DNA of 64,000 nt from JAFLBI01 sp964616465. Its GTDB lineage: Bacteria > Bacteroidota > Bacteroidia > Chitinophagales > Chitinophagaceae. Position numbers and translations under genes: made by a program. The DNA is taken from assembly GCA_964616465.1 (NCBI GenBank), contig CAZTTO010000001.1:124001-188000 (forward strand), given 5' to 3'. Positions 35,610-44,454 of the stretch are shown here, piece by piece (position 1 is the first letter of the stretch; each line of letters begins with the position of its first letter). A model generated the notes under the pieces. That model ran no database searches and had not been told where the DNA came from. It was given only the letters and a program-made list of their open reading frames with translations.

Positions 35610-36196
35610 ATTAATTCAATAAACTGCTTTAAAATTTGCTCTCCTACTGTTGCACTTTTTTCTGGATGAAATTGAACTCCATAAAAATTATCTTTCTGCA
35701 ACGCACTGCTATAATCAAAACCATAATTGGTTTGTGCAATGGTATGTTCACCTAGCTCAGCAAAATAGCTATGCACAAAATAGCAAAAACTAGATTCAGG
35801 TAGTTGATGAAACAAACTACTTCTCAATTCAGTAATGGTATTCCAACCCATTTGAGGAACCTTTAATCCCATATTGGCTGGAAATTTTTTCACCTCGTTA
35901 GGAAATATCCCTAAACATTCAGTATTATTCTCTTCGCTATGCTTACACATTAATTGCATGCCTAAGCATATTCCTAAAACTGGCTGACTTAAGTCCATAA
36001 TGACCTTATCTAATTGATGTTGTTTTAGGTAGGTCATTGCAGAGCTAGCTTCCCCAACTCCTGGGAAAATTACTCGATCTGCTGAAGTAATCGTTTCAAT
36101 ATCACTCGACACAATTGCTTGAGCACCTATTCTTTCTAAAGCATAAAGAACAGATTGAATATTACCCGCGTTATATTGTATAATTACTGTTTTCAC
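35606..36196 (-). CDS. hisH: Imidazole glycerol phosphate synthase, glutamine amidotransferase subunit HisH
   Basis: 196 residues, class I glutaminase. VIFPGVGEASSAM, the nucleophile Cys77 in LGICLGMQLM, FVHSYFAE, and the His/Glu pair in GVQFHPEKS. Supplies ammonia to HisF. It starts 2 bp after the trpA stop, so it is cotranscribed with the trp genes. Confidence 0.96.
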   Translation of the reverse strand: MKTVIIQYNAGNIQSVLYALERIGAQAIVSSDIETITSADRVIFPGVGEASSAMTYLKQHQLDKVIMDLSQPVLGICLGMQLMCKHSEENNTECLGIFPNEVKKFPANMGLKVPQMGWNTITELRSSLFHQLPESSFCYFVHSYFAELGEHTIAQTNYGFDYSSALQKDNFYGVQFHPEKSATVGEQILKQFIELI

Positions 36197-36198
36197 TA

Positions 36199-36975
36199 TT
36201 AAGCAGTTATTGCTGAAAGAAAATCCTTTGTAATTTCTTGGATATCACCCCCTTTTGATAAGGCGCGAATATAAGCAGATCCGATGATGGCTCCGTTTGT
36301 ATATTGACAAGCGCGCAAAAAGCTTTCTTGATCTTTAATTCCAAATCCAACTAAAACAGGATTTATCAAATTATACGATTGCAATCTTTTTAAATATGCA
36401 TCTACCTGATTGGCATCAATTTGTGAACCTGTGGTGGATGAAGATGAAACTGCGTATAAAAAACCACTACTCAATTGATCCAGTTTTTTTATACGTTCAA
36501 CGCTAGTTTCTGGGGTGATTAGAAAAATAAAATTCAGTTTATATTTAAAAATGATTTCTGCATACATTTTTTCAAATTCGTATTCAGGCAAATCAGGTAG
36601 AATTAATCCGTCTACTCCCACTGCCTTCGCATCTGAACAAAACTTCTCAAAACCATACTGAAGAACTGGATTCATATAACCCATTAAAATAACCGGGACA
36701 TGAATGGTGTTCCGCATATCTTTTAATTGCTGAAATAACAATTCTAATGTCATGCCATTCTGTAAAGCAACCATACTACTTTCTTGAATAACTTCTCCAT
36801 CTGCTAAAGGATCACTATAGGGCATCCCCAACTCAATAATATCTGCTCCAGCATTTTGTAAAGAGGTTAACACTTCCAGGGTGCTATCTTTATAGGGAAA
36901 ACCTGCTGTGCAATAAACATTTAAAACTCGCTCTTTCTTTTTTTCAAAAAGAGCTTTAAACCTATTTAAACTCAT
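36199..36975 (-). CDS. trpA: Tryptophan synthase alpha chain
   Basis: 258 residues from MSLNRFKALFEK; the ORF extends 19 codons upstream but that overlaps trpB out of frame. VYCTAGFPYKDST (TAG(Y/F)P motif), ADIIELGMPYSDPLADG with catalytic Glu, GLILPDLPEYE, YAVSSSSTTGSQ and VLVGFGI. Cleaves indole-3-glycerol phosphate. ATG overlaps the trpB TGA (ATGA). The next gene is hisH, not the end of the operon. Confidence 0.97.
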   Translation of the reverse strand: MSLNRFKALFEKKKERVLNVYCTAGFPYKDSTLEVLTSLQNAGADIIELGMPYSDPLADGEVIQESSMVALQNGMTLELLFQQLKDMRNTIHVPVILMGYMNPVLQYGFEKFCSDAKAVGVDGLILPDLPEYEFEKMYAEIIFKYKLNFIFLITPETSVERIKKLDQLSSGFLYAVSSSSTTGSQIDANQVDAYLKRLQSYNLINPVLVGFGIKDQESFLRACQYTNGAIIGSAYIRALSKGGDIQEITKDFLSAITA

Positions 36976-38168
36976 TGCTCTAAAAATTTCATATAAGTTG
37001 ATAAATCTTTGTCGCCTCTTCCACTTAAACAAACTACAACATGATCACTTTCACTAAAATTCATTTGATGCATTGCAGCAAAAGCATGAGCAGTTTCTAA
37101 TGCTGGTATAATTCCCTCAAGTTTGCTGAGTTCCATAGCAGCATCAATCGCTTCTTGATCGGTTGCACTATAAAAACTACCTCTACCAGATTTGTATAAA
37201 TGTGCATGGAGAGGGCCAATTCCGGGATAATCTAAGCCAGCAGAAATACTATGTGGCTCTACAACCTGACCATCTGTGGTTTGCATCAATAAGCTCTTAC
37301 TCCCGTGCAAAATTCCAGTTGTTCCCAATTGTGTAGTAGCTGCACTTCTGCCAGTTAGCACACCTTCGCCAGCAGCTTCAACCGCAACAATTTGAACGGA
37401 AGGCTCATCAAGAAAATTATAGAATGCTCCAGCTGCATTGCTTCCTCCCCCAACACAAGCAATAATATGTGATGGCAATTCTGATCCAGTTTTTTCTTTA
37501 AGCTGCCATCTAATCTCTTCACTAATGACTTGCTGAAACTTGGCCACCATATCTGGATAAGGATGTGGCCCTACTACACTACCAATTATGTAATGTGTAT
37601 CATTAGGGTGATTAATCCAATCTCGTATTGCTTCATTGGTTGCGTCTTTCAAAGTTTTACTACCACTCTTCGCGGCAACTACTTTAGCTCCCAACATTTT
37701 CATTCTTGCAACGTTTGGAGCTTGTCGCTCAATATCCTTCTCCCCCATATAAACAATACATTCCACGCCCTTTAATGAGCAAACAGTAGCAGTGGCGACA
37801 CCATGTTGTCCTGCACCAGTCTCCGCAATAATTCTCTTCTTACCCAAACGCGCTGCAAGTAAAATCTGCCCAATGGTATTATTTATTTTATGTGCCCCTG
37901 TATGACATAAATCCTCACGCTTTAAAAAAACATGCGTATGATGAAGCTTACTGAGTCTTTTTGCATAGAACAGTGGTGTTGGCCTTCCAACAAAATCGCG
38001 CAGCAATGCTTGCATTTCATCTTGGAAAGATGCTTCTTGCATTATTTGCAAATACTTTTCTTGCAATTCTGCAACATTTCTGTGCAGCATTTCTGGAATA
38101 TAAGCACCACCAAAGTCACCGTAGTAACCATATTGATCGGGTGCAGTGTATGTTATGACTGTACTCAT
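36972..38168 (-). CDS. trpB: Tryptophan synthase beta chain
   Basis: 398 residues, PLP enzyme. YGGDFGGAYIPEM-type start (YGYYGDFGGAYIPEMLH), RPTPLFYAKRLSK, LKREDLCHTGAHKINN with the PLP lysine, AETGAGQHGVATAT, and CVGGGSNAAG. TrpB1 type. Condenses indole with serine. Overlaps trpF by 4 bp. Confidence 0.98.
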   Translation of the reverse strand: MSTVITYTAPDQYGYYGDFGGAYIPEMLHRNVAELQEKYLQIMQEASFQDEMQALLRDFVGRPTPLFYAKRLSKLHHTHVFLKREDLCHTGAHKINNTIGQILLAARLGKKRIIAETGAGQHGVATATVCSLKGVECIVYMGEKDIERQAPNVARMKMLGAKVVAAKSGSKTLKDATNEAIRDWINHPNDTHYIIGSVVGPHPYPDMVAKFQQVISEEIRWQLKEKTGSELPSHIIACVGGGSNAAGAFYNFLDEPSVQIVAVEAAGEGVLTGRSAATTQLGTTGILHGSKSLLMQTTDGQVVEPHSISAGLDYPGIGPLHAHLYKSGRGSFYSATDQEAIDAAMELSKLEGIIPALETAHAFAAMHQMNFSESDHVVVCLSGRGDKDLSTYMKFLEQ

Positions 38169-38812
38169 TTTGAATAAGTAATTGGTTGTACTTGTTGAAT
38201 AAAAGAATTTACTAAAGGAATATTTTTAATACCTGGCGATAACTCAAAGCCGCTATTAATGTCAAAAGCAAATAAATTTTTAGCCACAGGCTGTTGCATG
38301 TAATGAGATAACAAATCAACATCATTGGGCTGGATACCCCCACTCAAAAAATATGGCTTATTTATTTCTGCTCTATATAAAGTTGCCCAATCAAATTTTT
38401 TGCCAGTTCCACCATATCCAGCACCTGCAGTGTCAAACAAAAAATGGTCGCAAACATCCTGATAAGGTGCCAAGCGCCAATCAACATGATCTTCAGGTTG
38501 AATTCTAATTGCTTTTATTACTGATATATAATCAGCAATTCGTTCACAAAACTTAGGACTTTCATCACCATGTAATTGAACCATTTGTAGCCTACATTCA
38601 TCAACTATATGCATAATATCTTGAAAATCGGCATTTACAAAAACACCCACTTTATTAATGCTTGTTATGCGCTTGATCTCCCTCATCGATAATTGTCGGA
38701 AGGCATATCGTGGCGACTTCGAGTAAAAGATAAACCCTGCAAAACTCGCTCCTGCAGCAGCAATTGCTTCTACCTCTTCAACCGACGTCATACCACAGAC
38801 TTTTACGCGCAT
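38165..38812 (-). CDS. trpF: Phosphoribosylanthranilate isomerase
   Basis: 215 residues. RVKVCGMTSVEEVEAIAAAGASFAGFIF with the catalytic Cys in KVCGM, VQLHGDESPKFCE, HFLFDTAGAGYGGTGKKFDW and FLSGGIQPNDV. Overlaps trpC by 10 bp and trpB by 4 bp, implying coupled translation. Confidence 0.96.
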   Translation of the reverse strand: MRVKVCGMTSVEEVEAIAAAGASFAGFIFYSKSPRYAFRQLSMREIKRITSINKVGVFVNADFQDIMHIVDECRLQMVQLHGDESPKFCERIADYISVIKAIRIQPEDHVDWRLAPYQDVCDHFLFDTAGAGYGGTGKKFDWATLYRAEINKPYFLSGGIQPNDVDLLSHYMQQPVAKNLFAFDINSGFELSPGIKNIPLVNSFIQQVQPITYSK

Positions 38813-39594
38813 ACTGCTTGTATTTCTTGAATGAATGATAGAAATTTTTCAGAAGGATCTGTTTCTTTCATAAAATATTCTCCCATTAGAAAACCTTTGA
38901 ATCCTGCATCTTTCAATTGTTTCCAAACTTCTACACTGCTAATACCACTTTCTGCAATTGTAACAGCATTAGTTGGAAGTTGTTCTGCCATTCGTATAGA
39001 ATGAGCTATATCTACATGAAAGTTTTTTAGATTTCTGTTATTGATGCCTATCATATCTACTGTAGAGCAAACATGCTGTAACTCTTGCTCTTCATGCAAT
39101 TCTAATAAAACTTCTAAACCTATAGATTTTGCTAAAGCAGAAAGTTCACTTACTTCAAGCGGAGTTAGACATGCGGCTATCAACAACATAACGTCTGCTC
39201 CCATGGCCCGTGTTTCATATACCTGATAGGGTTCAACAATAAAGTCTTTGCGTAAAACTGGAACGCCACTCTTTAGTCCTACTGTAAAATCTTCTGACTT
39301 TGCGCCAAAGTACTGCTCATCGGTTAATACCGAAATACCCGAAGCAAATTGTGCATACGCTTTAGTAATTGTTTCTACATTAGGATTAGGGTGTAAAATT
39401 CCTTTTGAAGGCGATTGTCTTTTAAACTCTGCAATTATTCCAAATAAATCGGGTTGAAGAATTCTTTTTACCATAGATTTCACCTGAGGTTGCTGAGTAA
39501 TTTCTTCTTTAAGCGCTTCTATTGATAACAACTTATTACGGAATACTACTTCCTCCCGTTTTGTTTGTACTATTTTATCTAGAATATTTTTCAT
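38803..39594 (-). CDS. trpC: Indole-3-glycerol phosphate synthase
   Basis: 263 residues. IIAEFKRQSPSKG (catalytic Lys region), VLTDEQYFGA, VPVLRKDFIVEPYQVYETRAMGADVMLLI, IGINNRNLKNF and IAESGISS. Monofunctional, not fused to TrpF. Overlaps trpD by 4 bp. Confidence 0.97.
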   Translation of the reverse strand: MKNILDKIVQTKREEVVFRNKLLSIEALKEEITQQPQVKSMVKRILQPDLFGIIAEFKRQSPSKGILHPNPNVETITKAYAQFASGISVLTDEQYFGAKSEDFTVGLKSGVPVLRKDFIVEPYQVYETRAMGADVMLLIAACLTPLEVSELSALAKSIGLEVLLELHEEQELQHVCSTVDMIGINNRNLKNFHVDIAHSIRMAEQLPTNAVTIAESGISSVEVWKQLKDAGFKGFLMGEYFMKETDPSEKFLSFIQEIQAVCA

Positions 39595-40583
39595 TGCATC
39601 TCCATTAGTTGTTTAAAAACACCATAGGACTTACCGCTGTCAAAACTTTCCACAGCAGCAGCATAAGCATCTTGGTAACTACTATACTGATTTGTGCCAT
39701 ATAATGCCATTGCAGCATTTGCCAATACAACAGCATTCTGCGCAAAGGTTCCCTTACCTTGAATAATATTCAAGAAAATTGCAGCAGCTTCGTCTGCAGT
39801 TTCACCCCCAGTTAAATCTTCTGCTAAAACCAGTCTTTTCCCCAATTCAATTGGAGAATACAATTGCTCTCCCTCTGCCGTGATAACTTTAGTATCATTG
39901 GTTAATGATATTTCATCGTAACCGTCTAAACCGTGAATAATTGTAAAGGCTGTACTTGTTTGCTGAAGTAAATAATTATAGATTCTTGCCATTTCCAAAT
40001 TATATACTCCAACTAATTGATGTGTTGGTTGCGCAGGATTCACCATTGGACCAAGCATATTAAAGAATGTTCGCACACCCAACTGTTTTCTAATTGGAGC
40101 TACCCATTTAAGAGCTGGATGAAACATGGGGGCATGTAAAAAACAAATACCAACACTATCCATCTCTTTTTGCAATAGACCTATATCATTCTTAAACTTA
40201 TAGCCTAGTTTCTCCATTACATTCGAAGCCCCACTTACAGATGAGGCTCCATAATTACCATGCTTAACTACTTTCTGTCCAGCTCCTGCTACAATGAAAC
40301 AGGATAAAGTAGAAATATTGAAAGTATTTTTCCCATCACCACCAGTGCCTACAATATCCATAGTTGTATCGGCATTGAGTTTGACAGGGACCGCTAATTC
40401 TAATAAAGCATCCCTAAATCCTTGTAACTCATCAATGATAATACTTCGCATTAAGAATACCGTCATAAATGATGCCACTTCATACTCGTGGTATTTTCCT
40501 AAACCTATATCCAACAGAACTTGATATGCTTCTTGACGTGAAAGCGTATGATGCTCAAATAATTTTTGTAAAATGCTTTTCAT
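39591..40583 (-). CDS. trpD: Anthranilate phosphoribosyltransferase
   Basis: 330 residues. DIVGTGGDGKNTFNIST is the PRPP loop, KHGNYGASSVSGASNVMEKLGYK the second conserved segment and NMLGPMVNPAQPTHQLVGVY the third. Uses PRPP, as does hisG. Nine base pairs after trpG. Confidence 0.97.
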   Translation of the reverse strand: MKSILQKLFEHHTLSRQEAYQVLLDIGLGKYHEYEVASFMTVFLMRSIIIDELQGFRDALLELAVPVKLNADTTMDIVGTGGDGKNTFNISTLSCFIVAGAGQKVVKHGNYGASSVSGASNVMEKLGYKFKNDIGLLQKEMDSVGICFLHAPMFHPALKWVAPIRKQLGVRTFFNMLGPMVNPAQPTHQLVGVYNLEMARIYNYLLQQTSTAFTIIHGLDGYDEISLTNDTKVITAEGEQLYSPIELGKRLVLAEDLTGGETADEAAAIFLNIIQGKGTFAQNAVVLANAAMALYGTNQYSSYQDAYAAAVESFDSGKSYGVFKQLMEMQ

Positions 40584-40592
40584 TGCTAGAAT

Positions 40593-41162
40593 TTATCTTT
40601 TCAACCAGTTTTTTATAATTGTTTCACCTTGTGGAGTAAGTACACTTTCTGGGTGAAACTGAACTCCTTTCACATCAAAAGTTTCATGTTCAAGTCCCAT
40701 AATTTGACCTTGCTTATCTAACGCTGTCACTTTCAAACAAGATGGCAACCCAGCAGGATCAACTACCCAACTATGGTATCTACCCACTTCAATTTCATTT
40801 GGAAGACCTTCGAATAGAGTCGAGCTATTTGCTACAATATCTATTGGTGTTGCTACACCATGATAAACCTGTGTTAGATTAATTAGTCCTGCCCCAAATG
40901 CTTGTCCAATTGCCTGATGCCCCAAGCATACTCCCAATATACTTTTTGAATGTGCATAGGTTTTAATTAAAGGCAGCAAGAGGCCAGCTTCTTCTGGAAT
41001 ACCTGGACCAGGAGATAACAGAATTTTGTCATACTGCTCTACGTCTTCCAAAGCAATAGAATCATTTCTACATACAACTACATCTTGGTCAAGAATCTTT
41101 TCAACCAAATGAACTAGGTTATAGGTAAAGGAGTCGTAATTATCAAATACTAATAGTTTCAT
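40593..41162 (-). CDS. trpG: Anthranilate synthase component II (glutamine amidotransferase)
   Basis: 189 residues. FDNYDSFTYNLVH, SPGPGIPEEAG, nucleophile Cys79 in LGVCLGHQAIGQAFGA and the VQFHPESVLTPQG triad region. Could also serve PabA for folate if no separate pabA exists. Nine base pairs after trpE. Confidence 0.96.
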   Translation of the reverse strand: MKLLVFDNYDSFTYNLVHLVEKILDQDVVVCRNDSIALEDVEQYDKILLSPGPGIPEEAGLLLPLIKTYAHSKSILGVCLGHQAIGQAFGAGLINLTQVYHGVATPIDIVANSSTLFEGLPNEIEVGRYHSWVVDPAGLPSCLKVTALDKQGQIMGLEHETFDVKGVQFHPESVLTPQGETIIKNWLKR

Positions 41163-41171
41163 AATTTCATT

Positions 41172-42587
41172 TTATCTGCCTACTTGTTCTGCGAGTTGCA
41201 GTGCTTTTTTCAGTGCTCCTAATTTATGATTCACTTCTTCTAATTCAAGTTGTGGCTGACTTGCAGCAACTACACCAGCTCCAGCTTGATATGTAAGGGT
41301 ATTATTCTTACTTAAGAAGGTTCTAATAAGTATTGCATGATTAAAGCTTCCATCAAATCCTACAAATCCCAATGCACCCCCATAATAACTACGTTTTGTT
41401 GGTTCAAGCTGATCAATGAGTTCCATTGCCTTGAACTTAGGAGCCCCACTTAATGTTCCCGCTGGGAAAGTGGCACCCAATAATGAAAAAGGCTTACTTA
41501 AATCATTCAACTTACCTGAGACTTCACTTACTAGATGAATAACATGACTATAAAATTGCAGCTCTCTATAATGTGTTACTTCCACATTGCTACAAAGACG
41601 ACTTAAATCGTTCCTTGCTAAATCAACCAGCATAACGTGTTCAGCATTTTCTTTAGCATCTTCCAATAAACGCTTAGCTGCTGCTTGATCTACTTCATCT
41701 TGTCCTGTTCTACGGAATGTACCAGCAATTGGATGAACCACAGCTTGTCCATTTTTGATTTGAAGTTGTGCTTCCGGTGAAGAACCCATTAATTTATAGC
41801 TTCCATAATCAAAGAAGAATAAATATGGTGAAGGGTTTACACTTCTCAATGCTCTGTACACATTAAATTCATCTCCTTTAAATTTTTGTTGAAATCTTCT
41901 GCTTAAAACAATTTGAAAAACATCCCCGCGCTGTGCAGCTTTAATTCCCGCCTCCACCATCTGTAAATACTTTTCATCTGTAACATTGGTAGTTTCATCT
42001 CCAACGAGCTCAAAAGGAAATACAGGAACATCAGTACTTCTTATCAATGTTTCAATCTCAGCTTTTCTGGAAGGCAATCCCGCAACTTTATTTTCACATA
42101 GGTACAATTCATCTTTAAAGTGATTCATAACAATCACATACTGATACAAACGATACCTCACTTGTCCAATTTGTTCACCCTGCTTATTTGGATTAAAGTG
42201 GATGCTTTCAAAAAAGGGAATAGCATCATAGCTGGTATAACCATATAATCCTTGTGCAAATTTTGCGGCAGGATGATCTGATGAGCAATCAAATCCATTC
42301 ATAAATTCTTGGATTCGGTCTCCAACCGATACGCCCTTTACAATTTTCTCTTTTTCTGGTGGCAGTCCTGGCAATTTGGTTTCAATTACCTGATCATTAA
42401 GACATTCTATACCAGCAATTGCTTGAATACAAATGAAGGAATAACTGTTCTCTGACGCCCTGTGATCGGTACTCTCTAAAAGAAGGGTATCCCTGAATCG
42501 ATCACGAAGCCTCAAATAAATACCTACTGGAGTATAGATATCTGCCAGCATGGGCGTGACCGTTGTTTCTATTAAATTCTTTTTCAT
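41172..42587 (-). CDS. trpE: Anthranilate synthase component I
   Basis: 471 residues. Early motif LLLESTDHRASENSYSFI contains the LLES tryptophan-feedback site, so enzyme-level inhibition is expected. Catalytic chorismate domain: GDVFQIVLSRRF, GSSPEAQLQIKNGQAVVHPIAGT, DLARNDLSRLC, GTLSGAPKFKAMELIDQLEP. Preceded by a 17-codon leader peptide with tandem Trp codons and a hairpin ending 18 bp before the ATG, so the operon appears attenuated. Confidence 0.97.
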   Translation of the reverse strand: MKKNLIETTVTPMLADIYTPVGIYLRLRDRFRDTLLLESTDHRASENSYSFICIQAIAGIECLNDQVIETKLPGLPPEKEKIVKGVSVGDRIQEFMNGFDCSSDHPAAKFAQGLYGYTSYDAIPFFESIHFNPNKQGEQIGQVRYRLYQYVIVMNHFKDELYLCENKVAGLPSRKAEIETLIRSTDVPVFPFELVGDETTNVTDEKYLQMVEAGIKAAQRGDVFQIVLSRRFQQKFKGDEFNVYRALRSVNPSPYLFFFDYGSYKLMGSSPEAQLQIKNGQAVVHPIAGTFRRTGQDEVDQAAAKRLLEDAKENAEHVMLVDLARNDLSRLCSNVEVTHYRELQFYSHVIHLVSEVSGKLNDLSKPFSLLGATFPAGTLSGAPKFKAMELIDQLEPTKRSYYGGALGFVGFDGSFNHAILIRTFLSKNNTLTYQAGAGVVAASQPQLELEEVNHKLGALKKALQLAEQVGR

Positions 42588-42605
42588 ATCTAGCCTTATA
42601 ATGCA

Positions 42606-42633
42606 ATAAGCCCCGACAACTGCCGGGGCTTAT
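42606..42633 (-). promoter_or_regulatory. trp attenuator hairpin
   Basis: ATAAGCCCCG and CGGGGCTTAT form a perfect 10-bp stem with an 8-base loop on the minus strand. A real U-tract is missing (only TT..TT), so termination may be weak or the hairpin may act on trpE translation, 18 bp downstream. AGCCCC (42625-42630) of the first arm can instead pair with GGGGCT (42667-42672) at the end of the leader peptide gene, the expected antiterminator. Confidence 0.72.
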
Positions 42634-42664
42634 CTAATATGATGCAACATAAATGCATGACAAA

Positions 42665-42718
42665 TCAGCCCCTATTGAGGTTGATATGCCACCACTGATG
42701 TTGATTAATTTGTTTCAT
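42665..42718 (-). CDS. trpL: trp leader peptide with tandem Trp codons
   Basis: ATG plus 16 codons and TGA encode MKQINQHQWWHINLNRG. Two adjacent TGG codons (42689-42694) are improbable by chance in such a short ORF. It begins five bases after a strong promoter -7 box and ends 31 bases before the attenuator stem. The last codons contain CCTC..GGGG, able to form a small 1:2 hairpin, and GGGGCT, able to pair with the terminator arm. This is the classical layout for ribosome-mediated attenuation of tryptophan genes. Confidence 0.82.
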   Translation of the reverse strand: MKQINQHQWWHINLNRG

Positions 42719-42723
42719 TTTAG

Positions 42724-42754
42724 CAAATATGCTAGGTTTTTTTGAATTGCCAAA
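42724..42754 (-). promoter_or_regulatory. Promoter of the trp-his operon
   Basis: On the minus strand TTTG (42751-42754), 19 bp spacer, CATATTTG (42724-42731): one mismatch from TAnnTTTG. It places the transcription start at or just before the leader-peptide ATG. Confidence 0.72.
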
Positions 42755-42877
42755 AAAAAGTGAAATTCTACCGCCGAAATTTGGATGAATGGCTTAACAA
42801 ATCATTATAGCTTATGGCGATATTCTATCACATCAGATATGAGAAAGTTTTTTAATTTGCCCCAAAATAGTACGACC

Positions 42878-43321
42878 ATGAAAAAAATGATCACATTGCT
42901 TGCATTGGTTTTTTGCTCCATCTTCGCTTTTGCCAATCCAGATGCTGTATTGGGATATTGGAAAACAGGTGATGGAAAGGCTATCGTTCAGATTTACAAA
43001 ACAGGCGATAAATACTTTGGTAAAATCATTTGGCTGCAAGAACCTATTGATCCTGAAACAGGAAAAGCAAAAGTTGATAAAAAAAACAGCGATGATAAGC
43101 TAAAAACTAGACCTATACTTGGACTTGAAAATTTACGAGATTTCAAGTTTGTAAAGAAAGGATTATGGGAAGAAGGAAAAATCTATGATCCAAAAGGTGG
43201 AGAGGATTATAGTTGCACTATTAAAATGATAGATGACAATACCATTGAAGTAAGAGGTTATGTTGGGATTTCTTTATTTGGAAGAACGGATACTTGGAAG
43301 CGACAAAACTTGAAGAAATAA
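42878..43321 (+). CDS. DUF2147 family secreted protein
   Basis: 147 residues from the ATG at 42878, which begins a clean signal peptide (MKKMITLLALVFCSIFAFA). The mature part matches DUF2147: AVLGYWKTGDGKAIVQIYKTGDKYFGKIIWL, GLENLRDFKFVKKGLWEEGKIYDPKGGEDYSCTIKM, YVGISLFGRTDTWKR. A lipocalin-like beta fold is expected; function unknown. The longest ORF adds 31 codons running back toward the trp promoter and is unlikely to be translated. Divergent from the trp operon. Confidence 0.88.
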   Translation: MKKMITLLALVFCSIFAFANPDAVLGYWKTGDGKAIVQIYKTGDKYFGKIIWLQEPIDPETGKAKVDKKNSDDKLKTRPILGLENLRDFKFVKKGLWEEGKIYDPKGGEDYSCTIKMIDDNTIEVRGYVGISLFGRTDTWKRQNLKK

Positions 43322-43323
43322 AA

Positions 43324-43351
43324 AAATCCCGCAGATGCGGGATTTTTTTTA
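43324..43351. terminator. Bidirectional terminator, DUF2147 gene / DUF6268-like gene
   Basis: ATCCCGC and GCGGGAT (43326-43332, 43337-43343) with an AGAT loop; T8 on plus and a T-run on minus. It ends both convergent genes. Confidence 0.9.
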
Positions 43352-43352
43352 C

Positions 43353-44375
43353 CTATAAACTAACAAGATTTAGTGAAATGTTGAAGTAGAATGGATTTCC
43401 AATGGTTGGTGCAACAATTTCTCGTTTATCACCTCCATCGTATTTATCAACTACCACAAACCTTCCATTCACTCTATAACCAGCTTGAATGCTTATCCAC
43501 CAAAAGTCAGACAAGCTTCTTTCGTAACTAATCCTTGGTTTAATTTCACCTCTTTGTAAAAAAGTAGTTGCTCTTCCTGGCTGATACAAAGCATACTGAT
43601 TCCCCTCTAATTCAAACCCAGCCAACATCAAAGATTTGCTATTAATGTTTCTACGAACATGAGCTCTTGCTGGCAACAATACTTCAACACCCCATTTGTC
43701 GTTAAATGTTTTGTTATACATCCACACAGGCACATAAATAATTCTACCTAACCGATAAGTTCTTGCAACACCTAAACCCCACATTAAGTTATCCGACTTC
43801 TTCCAGCCGTAAACTGCGGAAGCACTGAACGTTAATGCTTGTGAAGTAACTTGATCTAATGAGTTAGCTGAGAAATTTGCATCTGCAGATGCTTGAACAA
43901 TCAAAAAATTCTTCTCATTGAAAGGCTTAAAGATTGTTGAATTGATACCAGCAGAATGCAAGCCTCTAGACATGTTATTCAATAACTCGCTCTTAAACGG
44001 AGTAGCCTCAGAAACGGGCATTGTTGTATTCCAATAATTGACCCCTAAGCTCCAAATAAACTTATTCTTAGATATGATTGGATTATTTGATGCAATTCTT
44101 AAGCCACTTGCTCTACGAAGCCTAGCATCTAAGTTTGTAGGATTAAATCCAATTCCAACCAAAGGCTCTTGGTAATCAAACCCACCTTGGTATTCATATC
44201 CAATAGAAATAAACCTATTTGGTGACATATTAAGGACTTTCTGAGAAGCATACCTTTTTATAGGGGTTGCATCTACATCTTCAAAATTGAACCCACCAGT
44301 ATTGGTACTATCTTGCTGAGCACCTGCCTGATTGAAAAGAAAAAATCCTAGTAAAACCCAGTATAGTTTTCTCAT
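43353..44375 (-). CDS. DUF6268-like outer membrane protein
   Basis: 340 residues. Signal peptide (to AGAQ), then an antiparallel beta-barrel pattern ending in an aromatic-rich FYFNISLNLVSL. NDKWGVEVLLPARAHVRRN and SDFWWISIQAGYRVNGRF resemble DUF6268 proteins of Bacteroidota; I recall the family from memory, so the name is tentative. It lies 79 bp after hisB in the same direction and may be read through from operon 1. Function unknown. Confidence 0.7.
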   Translation of the reverse strand: MRKLYWVLLGFFLFNQAGAQQDSTNTGGFNFEDVDATPIKRYASQKVLNMSPNRFISIGYEYQGGFDYQEPLVGIGFNPTNLDARLRRASGLRIASNNPIISKNKFIWSLGVNYWNTTMPVSEATPFKSELLNNMSRGLHSAGINSTIFKPFNEKNFLIVQASADANFSANSLDQVTSQALTFSASAVYGWKKSDNLMWGLGVARTYRLGRIIYVPVWMYNKTFNDKWGVEVLLPARAHVRRNINSKSLMLAGFELEGNQYALYQPGRATTFLQRGEIKPRISYERSLSDFWWISIQAGYRVNGRFVVVDKYDGGDKREIVAPTIGNPFYFNISLNLVSL

Positions 44376-44454
44376 AATTCATTTATTTGGTGCAGCAAAT
44401 TGCACATTTTTTTTATTCAAAACTCAATTGGGCTTATTCAGATATAGCTACAGT

